Source: Alcaligenaceae bacterium (GTDB taxonomy: Bacteria > Pseudomonadota > Gammaproteobacteria > Burkholderiales > Burkholderiaceae_B). Taken from it: a stretch of 64,000 nucleotides of DNA. Below are positions 34,927-43,394 of the stretch, piece by piece. The position numbers and the translations under genes were made by a program. The stretch's first letter is position 1; every line of letters begins with the position of its first letter. The stretch spans positions 14,566 to 78,565 of the forward strand of contig CANCRX010000004.1 in assembly GCA_947380655.1 (NCBI GenBank), written 5' to 3'. The notes under the pieces were generated by a model. That model was not told where the DNA came from and did no database searches. It worked only from the letters and a program-made list of their open reading frames with translations.

Positions 34927-36531
34927 ATGAGCAGCGTCACAGCAGACCACGTTACGGGCCACGGCCACGACGATCACGACGACCACGGGCATATGCTCCA
35001 CGGCTGGCGCCGATGGCTATTTGCGACTAACCACAAAGACATCGGCACGATGTACATGATTTTCTCGTTTGCCATGTTGATGGAAGGTGGTTTGTTAGCC
35101 CTCTTGCTGCGTACCGAGTTGTTCCAGCCAGGCTTGCAATTTTTCCGTCCAGAACTGTTCAACCAGTTCACCACGATGCATGGTCTGATCATGGTGTTCG
35201 GTGCGATCATGCCGGCATTTGTAGGCTTTGCTAACTGGATGATTCCTTTGCAGATCGGTGCATCGGACATGGCATTTGCCCGGATGAACAACTTCAGTTT
35301 CTGGCTGTTGCCAGTCGCGGGTGTTTTGCTCACCACATCGTTTTTTGTACCTGGCGGCGCAACCGCTGCGGGCTGGACGCTCTACGCGCCACTGACCCTG
35401 CAGATGGGTCCTGGCATGGATCTGGCTATTTTCGCCGTCCACATCATGGGTGCCTCCTCGATCATGGGCGCGATCAACATCGTGGTGACGATTCTGAACA
35501 TGCGTGCACCTGGCATGACCTTGATGAAAATGCCATTGTTCTGTTGGACATGGTTGATCACCGCTTACCTGCTGATTGCTGTGATGCCAGTATTGGCTGC
35601 TGCGATTACGATGGTTCTGACGGATCGTCACTTTGGCACAGGCTTCTTTAACGCTGCCGCCGGTGGTGACCCAGTTCTGTATCAGCACATTTTCTGGTTC
35701 TTCGGGCACCCCGAGGTTTACATCATGATTTTGCCGGCCTTTGGTATTGTTTCCGCCATCGTGCCAGCCTTTGCCCGCAAGCCTTTGTTTGGTTATGCCT
35801 CGATGGTGTATGCGACGGCATCGATTGCGATTCTGTCGTTCATCGTGTGGGCGCACCACATGTTTGCAACCGGTATGCCCGTAACCGGTCAGCTGTACTT
35901 CATGTACGCAACGATGTTGATTTCTATCCCCACGGGTGTGAAAGTGTTTAACTGGGTTGCAACGATGTGGAAAGGTTCGATGACTTTCGAAACCCCCATG
36001 TTGTTCGCGGTCGGCTTTATATTTGTGTTTACGATTGGCGGCTTTACAGGTCTGATTCTGTCGATGGCGCCTATTGATATCGCTGTGCACGATACCTACT
36101 ACGTTGTGGCGCACTTCCATTACGTGCTGGTTGCTGGTTCACTGTTTGCACTGTTTGCAGGCACCTACTACTGGCTGCCAAAGTGGTGCGGTTTCATGTA
36201 CGACGAGAAACTGGGCAAAATCCATTTCTGGATGAGCATGATTTCGTTCAACATCACCTTCTTCCCCATGCACTTTTTGGGTCTAGCAGGTATGCCACGT
36301 CGTTATGCTGACTACGCTGCACAATTCACAGATTTCCATCAGATTGCCACCATCGGTGCGTTCTGGTTTGGTCTTTCACAATTGTTGTTCCTCTACATTG
36401 TTCTCAAAGCCTACGCTGGTAAAGGCACTCCAGCCGCAGCCAAGCCCTGGGAAGGTGCAGAGGGTCTGGAGTGGACGGTACCATCCCCTGCTCCTTTCCA
36501 TACCTTTGTGACCCCACCAGAGGTTAAGTAA
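34927..36531 (+). CDS. coxA: Cytochrome c oxidase subunit I
   Basis: This 534-residue subunit carries haem a and the haem a3-CuB centre that reduces oxygen. Twelve hydrophobic segments are present. The GHPEVYIMILP motif holds the CuB histidine and the D-channel glutamate region of A-type oxidases; AHHMF adds the other CuB histidines, and VVAHFHYVL the haem ligands. A His/Asp-rich N-terminus (GHGHDDHDDHGH) is notable and could bind metal. TAGGAG lies 8 nt before the ATG. Confidence 0.97.
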   Translation: MSSVTADHVTGHGHDDHDDHGHMLHGWRRWLFATNHKDIGTMYMIFSFAMLMEGGLLALLLRTELFQPGLQFFRPELFNQFTTMHGLIMVFGAIMPAFVGFANWMIPLQIGASDMAFARMNNFSFWLLPVAGVLLTTSFFVPGGATAAGWTLYAPLTLQMGPGMDLAIFAVHIMGASSIMGAINIVVTILNMRAPGMTLMKMPLFCWTWLITAYLLIAVMPVLAAAITMVLTDRHFGTGFFNAAAGGDPVLYQHIFWFFGHPEVYIMILPAFGIVSAIVPAFARKPLFGYASMVYATASIAILSFIVWAHHMFATGMPVTGQLYFMYATMLISIPTGVKVFNWVATMWKGSMTFETPMLFAVGFIFVFTIGGFTGLILSMAPIDIAVHDTYYVVAHFHYVLVAGSLFALFAGTYYWLPKWCGFMYDEKLGKIHFWMSMISFNITFFPMHFLGLAGMPRRYADYAAQFTDFHQIATIGAFWFGLSQLLFLYIVLKAYAGKGTPAAAKPWEGAEGLEWTVPSPAPFHTFVTPPEVK

Positions 36532-36535
36532 CAAT

Positions 36536-36658
36536 ATGGCACCGACCCCAGAGCAGCGTCGCAAAAATAAACGGACCGGTTTGATTTTCCTGGTGATCGT
36601 TTTGGCGATGTTTGGCTGGACCATCGGCAAGCAGGTTTATTTGCATTACTTTTCCTGA
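36536..36658 (+). CDS. Cytochrome oxidase small assembly protein
   Basis: A 40-residue protein begins 4 bp after the coxA stop (MAPTPEQRRKNKRTGLI) and contains one membrane helix (LIFLVIVLAMFGWTIG). Short single-span proteins with this N-terminus follow coxA in many betaproteobacteria and are annotated as oxidase assembly factors. In those genomes Cox11/CtaG normally follows, which it does not here. It is below usual ORF length cut-offs. Confidence 0.75.
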   Translation: MAPTPEQRRKNKRTGLIFLVIVLAMFGWTIGKQVYLHYFS

Positions 36659-36679
36659 CTCGCGAGTCAATAAGGCATC

Positions 36680-36904
36680 ATGAGTCAGGATTTAAAAGAA
36701 TCAAGTCAGCGCAAGCTGAATTTTTTCCAGACACTTACAGCAATCGCGTGTGCCATGTTTGGTGTGCGTAAAGGCTCTGGGTATAAGGAAGATATGTCCA
36801 AACTTAACCCCGTTCATCTAATTATCGCGGGGTTGTTGTGTGGTGTTTTGTTTGTGGCTGGTCTGGTGATGGTGGTACGTTTAGCCATATCCAGTCTGAG
36901 CTAA
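36680..36904 (+). CDS. DUF2970 single-span membrane protein
   Basis: This 74-residue protein has a central GVRKGSGYKEDMSKL stretch and a C-terminal membrane helix (HLIIAGLLCGVLFVAGLVMV). This matches DUF2970, a family found almost only within cytochrome oxidase clusters of betaproteobacteria. Its role is unknown, presumably oxidase assembly. It lies 21 bp after the small assembly protein and 36 bp before coxC. Confidence 0.85.
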   Translation: MSQDLKESSQRKLNFFQTLTAIACAMFGVRKGSGYKEDMSKLNPVHLIIAGLLCGVLFVAGLVMVVRLAISSLS

Positions 36905-36940
36905 GTGCGGTCTTTAACGAACTGAAGCATGGAGAATGAC

Positions 36941-37816
36941 ATGAGTGCATCCCACTCGATCCAAGGCAAAGAGGCACCTTATTACTACGTGCCCAACGAT
37001 TCAGCACATCCCGTGCGCGCGAGTATCGCGTTGCTGGTGGTGATGCTTGGCGCATCAGCCTGGGTAAACGGTATTGAGCTTGGTAAATGGGCAGTATTCG
37101 CCGGCCTGCTTGGTTTGATTACGGTACTGTATTTCTGGTTTGGCGATGCCATTCACGAAGAAGAAACCGGATTGAACAGCAAGCGTGTCGATGTTTCCTA
37201 TCGCTGGAGCATGAGCTGGTTCATCTTCTCCGAAGTCATGTTCTTTGCGGCCTTTTTTGGTGCACTTTGGTACACCCGTACGGTTACAACCCCCTGGTTG
37301 GGCGACCTGGATCATAAATTACTGCTCTGGCCGACGTTTGTTGCGACTTGGCCAAACAACGGTCCCGCTGGCGTAGTTGAAATTTTCCAAACCGTTGGCC
37401 CATTCTGGTTGCCAACGATCAACACAGCACTGTTGTTGACCTCAGGTGTGACCTTGACGTTGTCGCACCACGCGCTGCGTGAAGACCATCGTGGCTCAGC
37501 CAAGTTCTGGTTGTTCGCTACGATCGTGCTCGGTTTTGTCTTTGTGGGCTGTCAGGCCTATGAGTACTACCATGCATACCACGCACTGAATCTTAAGTTC
37601 AGCTCAGGCGCCTATGGCTCATTGTTCTACATGCTGACCGGTTTTCACGGTTTTCACGTGATGATGGGTGCAACCATGCTGACAGTCATATTTGTTCGTA
37701 TGCTGCGTGGCCACTTTACTGCTAACAACCATTTCGGTTTTGAAGGCGCTGCGTGGTACTGGCACTTTGTTGACGTGGTTTGGCTTGGTTTGTATTTGTT
37801 CGTGTACTGGTTCTAA
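36941..37816 (+). CDS. coxC: Cytochrome c oxidase subunit III
   Basis: This 291-residue subunit has seven hydrophobic segments. The start at 36941 (MSASHSIQGKEAPYYYVP) has GGAG 6 nt upstream and is preferred over an in-frame ATG 12 nt earlier. RWSMSWFIFSEVMFFAAFFGA and the C-terminal AAWYWHFVDVVWLGLYLFVYW are subunit III signatures. A strong terminator follows, so transcription of the structural genes ends here. Confidence 0.97.
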   Translation: MSASHSIQGKEAPYYYVPNDSAHPVRASIALLVVMLGASAWVNGIELGKWAVFAGLLGLITVLYFWFGDAIHEEETGLNSKRVDVSYRWSMSWFIFSEVMFFAAFFGALWYTRTVTTPWLGDLDHKLLLWPTFVATWPNNGPAGVVEIFQTVGPFWLPTINTALLLTSGVTLTLSHHALREDHRGSAKFWLFATIVLGFVFVGCQAYEYYHAYHALNLKFSSGAYGSLFYMLTGFHGFHVMMGATMLTVIFVRMLRGHFTANNHFGFEGAAWYWHFVDVVWLGLYLFVYWF

Positions 37817-37835
37817 TCGTACGCGACGTTCAAAA

Positions 37836-37859
37836 AAAGGCCGGCTTTCGCCGGCCTTT
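37836..37859. terminator. Bidirectional terminator between coxC and the DUF2909 gene
   Basis: A 10-bp perfect stem AAAGGCCGGC / GCCGGCCTTT (37836-37845, 37850-37859) with a TTTC loop is flanked by A residues upstream and a T-rich stretch downstream. It sits between convergent coxC and the 66-residue membrane protein gene. Confidence 0.93.
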
Positions 37860-37877
37860 CATTTTTCTGGAGGGAAA

Positions 37878-38078
37878 TTAACGAATCCCAGTGGCTTCGA
37901 TCCACCCCATCCAGTGCGCAAACAGTAAAAACAAAAACAAGGCAACAGATAACCCAATGCGCACAGTCAGTGCGTTAACAGTTTTGTTGCTCGTACCTTT
38001 GTCACGCATTAAATAAAACAATGCCGAGGCAAGGCTGCCCAAAATGATGATGAAAGCCAGTCCCACTACAATACGCAT
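37878..38078 (-). CDS. Twin-transmembrane DUF2909-type protein
   Basis: This 66-residue protein has two membrane helices (IVVGLAFIIILGSLASALFYL and IGLSVALFLFLLFAHWMGWI) linked by a short basic loop. It fits the DUF2909 family seen between coxC and the SURF1 gene in Burkholderiales, transcribed opposite to the oxidase genes. Function is unknown; placement suggests oxidase biogenesis. Confidence 0.82.
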   Translation of the reverse strand: MRIVVGLAFIIILGSLASALFYLMRDKGTSNKTVNALTVRIGLSVALFLFLLFAHWMGWIEATGIR

Positions 38079-38113
38079 AAGGCCCTCCGCCTAAAAAAGG
38101 AATTATCGCAGAC

Positions 38114-38914
38114 ATGGCTGCATCGCACACCAAACTGCTCAACTTCGTAGCTACTTTATTGTTGGCGGCTACGGCAATTACCTGTATTTCTCTGGGTCGC
38201 TGGCAGCTATCGCGCGCCCAAGAGCGCAGGCACATCGCGGCAGTGATTCAAGAGGGACGCGCAGGTGAGCGCCTAAATCTTAATACCTACGCAAATCCCG
38301 AGTCACTACAGCCCTGGCGACCCGCAACGGTTGAGGGTATCTGGCAGCCGCAATTCAGTCTTTTACTTGATAACCGTAATCTGGATGGCAAACCTGGCTT
38401 ATGGTTAGCGACCCCCTTACTCTTGGCAGACGGCAAGGTGATATTAATCTTAAGAGGATGGTTTGCCCGTCCAATCGGTACAGTCACTGGGCCTACAGTA
38501 CTGAATCCAGAAGGCGTACAGAAAATAGAGGGCGAACTGTCCTTGCGCGTGCCCAGACTGTTTGAGTTGTGGGGGGCGAGTGAACGCTCGGATAGCAGTT
38601 TGCCTGCAGGCTGGCCTGGTCAACAGCCATCAATTCAATTAGCCGGTCTGGAACAAAGTACTGAGAAACTCCCCAGATTACAAAATATCGATCTTGACGA
38701 GCTAAGTAAAAGACTAGGTATTAAATTTTTGCCTGTCGTGCTGATGCAAAAGAATGAAATTGATGATGGGCTTAAACGTGTTTGGCCCGAGCCCTCGGTC
38801 GACGCAGATAAAAACATGGGCTATGCGATGCAATGGTTCGGCTTCGCTGCGATTGCCGTCATTGCATGGCTTGGGTTTGCCTGGCGGATATGGCGACGCA
38901 AAAAAAACGCATGA
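38114..38914 (+). CDS. SURF1-family oxidase assembly protein
   Basis: This 266-residue membrane protein has the SURF1 layout: an N-terminal helix with CISLGRWQLSRAQER, a periplasmic domain with PATVEGIW, LDNRNLDGKPGLWLATPL and LILRGWF, and a C-terminal helix (MQWFGFAAIAVIAWLGFAWRI). SURF1 helps supply or insert haem a into subunit I. It starts 35 bp from the divergent DUF2909 gene and leads the assembly part of the cluster. Confidence 0.93.
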   Translation: MAASHTKLLNFVATLLLAATAITCISLGRWQLSRAQERRHIAAVIQEGRAGERLNLNTYANPESLQPWRPATVEGIWQPQFSLLLDNRNLDGKPGLWLATPLLLADGKVILILRGWFARPIGTVTGPTVLNPEGVQKIEGELSLRVPRLFELWGASERSDSSLPAGWPGQQPSIQLAGLEQSTEKLPRLQNIDLDELSKRLGIKFLPVVLMQKNEIDDGLKRVWPEPSVDADKNMGYAMQWFGFAAIAVIAWLGFAWRIWRRKKNA

Positions 38915-38975
38915 CGACTAAAATACAAAGGCTGGGTGCTCAATACTGCGCGCCTGGCATGCAGTCAATTAAACA

Positions 38976-39647
38976 GTGAAGCAACCCGTGAAACAACAAT
39001 TGAAACCCAGTGAAGCCAATCCGGTCATTCCAGCCAGTCCTGCAAAGACACGCTCAAAGACACCATTAGTTATTATTTTTTTACTGAGTTTGGCGCCCGT
39101 ACTCGCCGCTGTGATCGTTTATTTCAATCCTCAATGGCGTCCAGAGGGCAGCAACAATTACGGTCAGCTTGTTGAGCCGCAGCGGCCAATACCTGCCGCT
39201 ACGGATCTAAAGCTGACGACGCTGGATGGCAACCCGTTTGACCTCAACACGCTAAAAGGCAAATGGTTGCTGGTCGCTGCCGATGGCGCGGCCTGCCCTG
39301 AATCTTGTGCGCGTAAACTTTTTATTTTGCGCAACTCCCACGCCAGCCAGGGCAAGAACGTTGAGCGGCTTGCGCGCGTATGGTTTATTACCGATGACGC
39401 GCCTGTCCCAGAAAAGGTACTTGAGGCATATAAGGGCACGAACATGGTTCGTGTGAGTCCTGAACAATTGCAAAAATTTCTGACAACGATGGGTGTGCAA
39501 GCGGCAACACCCGCTGAAGCGCTCGCGGCACCGATGTGGATTATTGATCCGAATGGCAATCTGATCATGCAATATCCCGCAGACTCAGAACCAGAAAAAG
39601 TACGCAAAGACATTAGCAAACTTGTTTATAACTCCCGAATCGGCTAA
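38976..39647 (+). CDS. Sco-like membrane-anchored thioredoxin-fold protein
   Basis: This 223-residue protein has one N-terminal membrane helix (about residues 29-49) and a periplasmic thioredoxin-like domain with a CPESC motif near residue 107 and APMWIIDPNGNLIMQYP near the C-terminus. The cysteine pair matches the Sco CxxxC copper site, but the Sco histidine (DHSAN-type) is absent, so it may be a thiol reductant rather than a copper carrier. The GTG at 38976 is the assumed start; a second GTG lies 12 nt on. A true Sco protein is encoded at the cluster's end. Confidence 0.78.
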   Translation: MKQPVKQQLKPSEANPVIPASPAKTRSKTPLVIIFLLSLAPVLAAVIVYFNPQWRPEGSNNYGQLVEPQRPIPAATDLKLTTLDGNPFDLNTLKGKWLLVAADGAACPESCARKLFILRNSHASQGKNVERLARVWFITDDAPVPEKVLEAYKGTNMVRVSPEQLQKFLTTMGVQAATPAEALAAPMWIIDPNGNLIMQYPADSEPEKVRKDISKLVYNSRIG

Positions 39648-39652
39648 ATCCC

Positions 39653-40666
39653 ATGTCAGTGCAATCTAAAAAGCGCTATCGAAAAATCCTGTTCCTGACA
39701 TGGTTTTTAACGCTTGACCTGATCATGTTTGGTGCGTTTGTCAGACTGACGGACTCAGGTCTTGGTTGTCCAGACTGGCCTGGTTGCTACGGTAGCGTGA
39801 CGCCTGTAGGCGCCCTGTCTGAGATCAGGCAGGCGGTGAGCGTGATGCCAGACGGTCCGGTTACCTTGCCTAAGGCCTGGATTGAAATGGTGCATCGCTA
39901 TGTCGGTGCACTGCTCGGATTCTTGATCATCTGCATAAGCTGGATGGCCTGGCGCCACCGTCAGTCATTTAAACAGACGCCCACACTTGCCGTGGTTGCA
40001 CTGATTGCCGTGTGCGTGCAAGGAGCCTTTGGTGCATGGACGGTAACGCATAAGTTAATGCCTGTTGTCGTAACGGGGCATCTGTTGGGTGGAATGTTGT
40101 TGCTTGCCCTGATGACCTGGCTTGCCGCCCGTGAGCGAGAACATTTGCCGGTCGCCTCGGCGATGAAGGGGTATAAGCCCTGGATGGCGTTTGGCTTTGC
40201 CTTGTTATGTATACAAATAGGGCTCGGCGGGTGGGTAAGTACTAACTACGCAGCGCTGGCTTGCATGGACTTTCCAACCTGCCATGGAGAATGGTTACCT
40301 GAAATGGACATTTCCAGCGGCTATTCCTTGATTCGCGGCCTGGGAGAAATGCCCAACGGTGAAATGATTTCCCAGCCAGCCTTAACGGCGATCCACTGGT
40401 TACACCGTAATTTTGCGTTCCTGATCTTTGTTTACCTTGGTGCACTGGCCTGGCGGCTGCGGACAGATCAGGGGCTCAGAGGACCTGCAACCCTCTTATT
40501 TGCGTTGCTGTTCGCCCAGTTACTGACTGGGCTGACTACAATATTTTTTCAATGGCCTTTGTTAATCGCCGTATTACATAACGGTGGTGCGGCGGGACTT
40601 GTATTGGCAAGTGTTACTTTACTCGTGCGCCTGAGTCGGGCAGGTTCAACAGCGGTACGCGGCTAA
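39653..40666 (+). CDS. ctaA: Haem A synthase (COX15/CtaA family)
   Basis: This 337-residue membrane enzyme oxidises the C8 methyl of haem O to a formyl group, giving haem A. RLTDSGLGCPDWPGCYGS, EMVHRYVG, VVTGHLLGG and IHWLHRNFA hold the conserved haem-ligand histidines and cysteine pair. Eight hydrophobic segments are expected. It is 5 bp after the Sco-like gene and precedes ctaB. Confidence 0.95.
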   Translation: MSVQSKKRYRKILFLTWFLTLDLIMFGAFVRLTDSGLGCPDWPGCYGSVTPVGALSEIRQAVSVMPDGPVTLPKAWIEMVHRYVGALLGFLIICISWMAWRHRQSFKQTPTLAVVALIAVCVQGAFGAWTVTHKLMPVVVTGHLLGGMLLLALMTWLAAREREHLPVASAMKGYKPWMAFGFALLCIQIGLGGWVSTNYAALACMDFPTCHGEWLPEMDISSGYSLIRGLGEMPNGEMISQPALTAIHWLHRNFAFLIFVYLGALAWRLRTDQGLRGPATLLFALLFAQLLTGLTTIFFQWPLLIAVLHNGGAAGLVLASVTLLVRLSRAGSTAVRG

Positions 40667-40703
40667 CCGGTACAATCACTACTGATTGCCTAAAATAGAA
40701 ACC

Positions 40704-41597
40704 ATGTCCAGTCTCGCAGCTACCCCTCCAGGTTTATTACGTCAGTATCTCGTACTGACCAAGCCCCGCGTCACGCAACTGGCCGTGTTCTGTGCGGTGA
40801 TCGGGATGTTTCTCGCAACGCCTGGTCTGCCCGATATGCAGCGGGTGGTCGCAGCGACCGCGGGTATCTGGTTGCTCGCTGCAGCGGCCTTTGCAATTAA
40901 CTGTCTGATCGAGCAGCAGGTCGATGCCCGGATGTTGCGTACCGCGCGACGCGCCACTGCACAGGGAACAATTTCTACATTTCAGGTGCTGAGTTTGTCG
41001 AGCCTGCTTGGCGGTGTCGGCATGTTGGTGCTTTACCGGTGGGTGAACCCTTTAACGATGTGGCTGACTTTTGCTACGTTTGTTGGATATGCCGTGATTT
41101 ACACGGTGATACTCAAACCTCACACTCCTCAAAATATTGTGATTGGCGGTCTGTCTGGTGCGATGCCGCCTGCGCTTGGCTGGGCCGCGATTGCAGACTC
41201 CGTACCAGCCGAGGCGTGGTTGTTAGTGTTAATTATTTTTATCTGGACACCTCCGCATTTTTGGGCGCTGGCGCTTTACCGAACCAATGACTATGCTCGT
41301 GCAGGTCTGCCGATGCTGCCTGTCACGCATGGCCAGCAATTTACACGCCTGCATATCCTGCTCTATAGCGTTGCATTGCTCGCGACTACTCTTTTACCCT
41401 ACATCATTGGAATGAATGGCTGGCTGTATTTAATCGCAGCGTTGGTCTTAGGTCTGATGTTTGTGCGTTATGCCTGGCGTTTATACAAAAACTATAGTGA
41501 CGAGTTGTCACGTTCGATGTTTCGTTTTTCGATCCTTTATCTTTCGCTTTTATTCGGTGCTTTATTAGTTGATCACTGGCTGATCGTGGGCACTTGA
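40704..41597 (+). CDS. ctaB: Haem O synthase (protohaem IX farnesyltransferase)
   Basis: This 297-residue UbiA-family prenyltransferase adds farnesyl to haem b. The start is the ATG at 40704 (MSSLAATPPGLLRQYL); the frame also opens from a TTG 18 nt earlier. NCLIEQQVDARMLRTARR is the first polyprenyl-diphosphate motif and FIWTPPHFWALALYRTNDYARAG the second. The stop overlaps the next gene's start (TTGA), indicating coupling. Confidence 0.95.
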   Translation: MSSLAATPPGLLRQYLVLTKPRVTQLAVFCAVIGMFLATPGLPDMQRVVAATAGIWLLAAAAFAINCLIEQQVDARMLRTARRATAQGTISTFQVLSLSSLLGGVGMLVLYRWVNPLTMWLTFATFVGYAVIYTVILKPHTPQNIVIGGLSGAMPPALGWAAIADSVPAEAWLLVLIIFIWTPPHFWALALYRTNDYARAGLPMLPVTHGQQFTRLHILLYSVALLATTLLPYIIGMNGWLYLIAALVLGLMFVRYAWRLYKNYSDELSRSMFRFSILYLSLLFGALLVDHWLIVGT

Positions 41598-42223
41598 AAG
41601 TGATTTCGATTTCACCTCTAAAGTCCGAACACCAATCAAAGCGGCGCAGCCTTTTTTTGTCTGCGTTGGCCTTGAGCCTGAGTGCAGCACTGAGTGCTTG
41701 CGGCGAGTCGACCGTGACATTTAAAGGCAGTGATATTAGCGGTTCTCACCTGGGCCAAAAATGGTCGCTGACAGGCATGGACGGGAAAACCTATAGCCCT
41801 TCAGATTTCAGCGGTAAGGTCACGTTAGTTCTGTTTGGTTTTACCCAGTGCCCGGACGTTTGCCCGACCTCTCTGGCTGAGCTTGCTCAGGTCATGAAAT
41901 TGCTTGGAGAAGATGCCGCACGGGTGCAGGTCTTGATGATTACGGTAGATCCAGAGCGTGATACGCCCGAGGTGCTGCGCGCATACGTTTCAGGGTTTGA
42001 TTCCCGTTTTATGGGTTTGACGGGGACGCCTGAGCAGATCAAGACCGCTGCGGGTTCCTTTAAAGCCTATTACGCGCGTGCTGCGACCGTAAATGGGAAC
42101 TACAACATGGATCACAGTGCTAATTTTTATTTGCTGGATGTAAAGGGCGAGTCGCGTGTGCTGCTGGCTAATAATGCCGGCGCAGAAAATATTGCCCATG
42201 ACATACGAGCGCTGTTGCGCTGA
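41594..42223 (+). CDS. SCO1/SenC copper chaperone lipoprotein
   Basis: This 209-residue lipoprotein has a signal ending in the lipobox LSAC near residue 36. FTQCPDVCPTSL provides the CxxxC copper site and NMDHSANFYLLD the copper-binding His. Sco proteins deliver or reduce copper for the CuA centre of CoxB. The TTG at 41594 overlaps the ctaB stop; a GTG six bases on is an alternative start. It closes the oxidase assembly cluster. Confidence 0.93.
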   Translation: MKVISISPLKSEHQSKRRSLFLSALALSLSAALSACGESTVTFKGSDISGSHLGQKWSLTGMDGKTYSPSDFSGKVTLVLFGFTQCPDVCPTSLAELAQVMKLLGEDAARVQVLMITVDPERDTPEVLRAYVSGFDSRFMGLTGTPEQIKTAAGSFKAYYARAATVNGNYNMDHSANFYLLDVKGESRVLLANNAGAENIAHDIRALLR

Positions 42224-42274
42224 GATGCCAAGCTTATCCAGATAAATTAGTGAATTAACGTTTTACTGTTAGCT

Positions 42275-42499
42275 TTACTTGTTGATAGTTGTTTGCCAAT
42301 CGCGAAAAGCCTGCTGAGCCGTTTCGTTGAGTTCGGCGAGAGGCAGAGACGCGCGGTGCTCGATAATCATTCGCGCATAAGCCGTGGCGAGCGAAGACGC
42401 TTCGCGGCATAGGCGAAGTTCTTCACCGACGGAAGGGCTACGCTGGCGCCAAAAATTAATGGCGGACTCGATCTCAGATAAGGTAATCAAACTTTGCAT
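42275..42499 (-). CDS. DUF3717 protein
   Basis: This 74-residue protein has LSEIESAINFWRQRSP near the start and LATAYARMI in the middle, matching DUF3717, a small family largely restricted to Burkholderiales. No function is known. It stands alone, transcribed opposite to both neighbours. Confidence 0.8.
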   Translation of the reverse strand: MQSLITLSEIESAINFWRQRSPSVGEELRLCREASSLATAYARMIIEHRASLPLAELNETAQQAFRDWQTTINK

Positions 42500-42654
42500 G
42501 CCTCTATTGTCCCAGATTAATGGCTCAAGAGGAGATACACCAGGGCACGTCAGTCAGTTTTGTCGGGTAAAACAGGAAGCTTTTTCCTGATACGGGTAAT
42601 ATCTCATTCAGAGTTAGTCTCTCACCAATCAGTCATTGCCGGAAAGGATCCACT

Positions 42655-43383
42655 ATGAGCGTATCGCCTACGAATCCCTTTGTGTTGCCCGGACTCGGGC
42701 AAACCGGTGAGCAAGCTGCAAATCCCTTGCTCGCCAGTATGGAAATGATGCGCCAGGCATTTGCTGGCCTGGCCGGATCGGGAGGTTTTTCTGCAGGCAT
42801 GCCGATGACGCCCTCCATGAATCCCGAAGATCTTGAGAAACGCATCGCAGAATTAAAAACAGTGGAAAACTGGTTGAAATTAAATCTTTCCATGCTGAGC
42901 AGTACGATTCAGGGCATGGAGGTTCAGTTAGCAACGATTGCAACCTTGCGCTCCTTTGCAAACTCAATGAGTCATACCCAGTCTACTAGCGGAGCCGATG
43001 CGCCCAGCGCGCTAGAGGTGATGTTGGGACTGAGGCCTCAGACACGTACGTCGCAGACCGAGCCAAAGCAAGAGTCCGCACCACCTGCCACTCCTGAGCC
43101 TGAGCATACAGCCGCGCCGGTTTCATCGGCTCACCCGGCTGATGAACCAGTACCCGACACGAATAAACAAGACGCACATGCCGTACCCGCAGCCGCCAAG
43201 GCTTGGTGGGATATGCTGCAAAACCAATTCAGTCAGGTTGCTGCCGCTACCGCTGCAACACTGCATCGCACTGCGGACAAGTCGACGGCTAAAAAAGCAG
43301 CAACAAAAAAAACGACCACTTCAAGAGCAACTAAAAAGACAGCCTCAAGTAGCGCACGTAAGAAACCAACCATCAAAAAATAA
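42655..43383 (+). CDS. PhaM-type polyhydroxyalkanoate granule protein
   Basis: This 242-residue protein has an N-terminal MRQAFAGLAG and MNPEDLEKRIAELKTVENWL helical region followed by LSMLSSTIQGMEVQLATI. This is the PhaM domain, which binds and activates PHB synthase in Ralstonia. A disordered Pro/Ala middle (residues about 120-200) leads to a histone-H1-like C-terminus with repeated KKAATKKTT-type lysine motifs that bind DNA. This links storage granules to the nucleoid. GGAAAGGATCC precedes the ATG. No phaC is nearby. Confidence 0.87.
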   Translation: MSVSPTNPFVLPGLGQTGEQAANPLLASMEMMRQAFAGLAGSGGFSAGMPMTPSMNPEDLEKRIAELKTVENWLKLNLSMLSSTIQGMEVQLATIATLRSFANSMSHTQSTSGADAPSALEVMLGLRPQTRTSQTEPKQESAPPATPEPEHTAAPVSSAHPADEPVPDTNKQDAHAVPAAAKAWWDMLQNQFSQVAAATAATLHRTADKSTAKKAATKKTTTSRATKKTASSSARKKPTIKK

Positions 43384-43394
43384 ATTTCATATCT

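Noticed and set aside
35095..36120. 341-codon open frame antisense to coxA
   Set aside because: It lies wholly within coxA on the other strand and has a His/Arg/Asn-rich, non-protein-like composition.
43280..43383. Short tandem AAAAAA/ACGACC-like repeats
   Set aside because: These are codons for the Lys/Ala/Thr-rich tail of the PhaM-type protein, not a DNA repeat or CRISPR.
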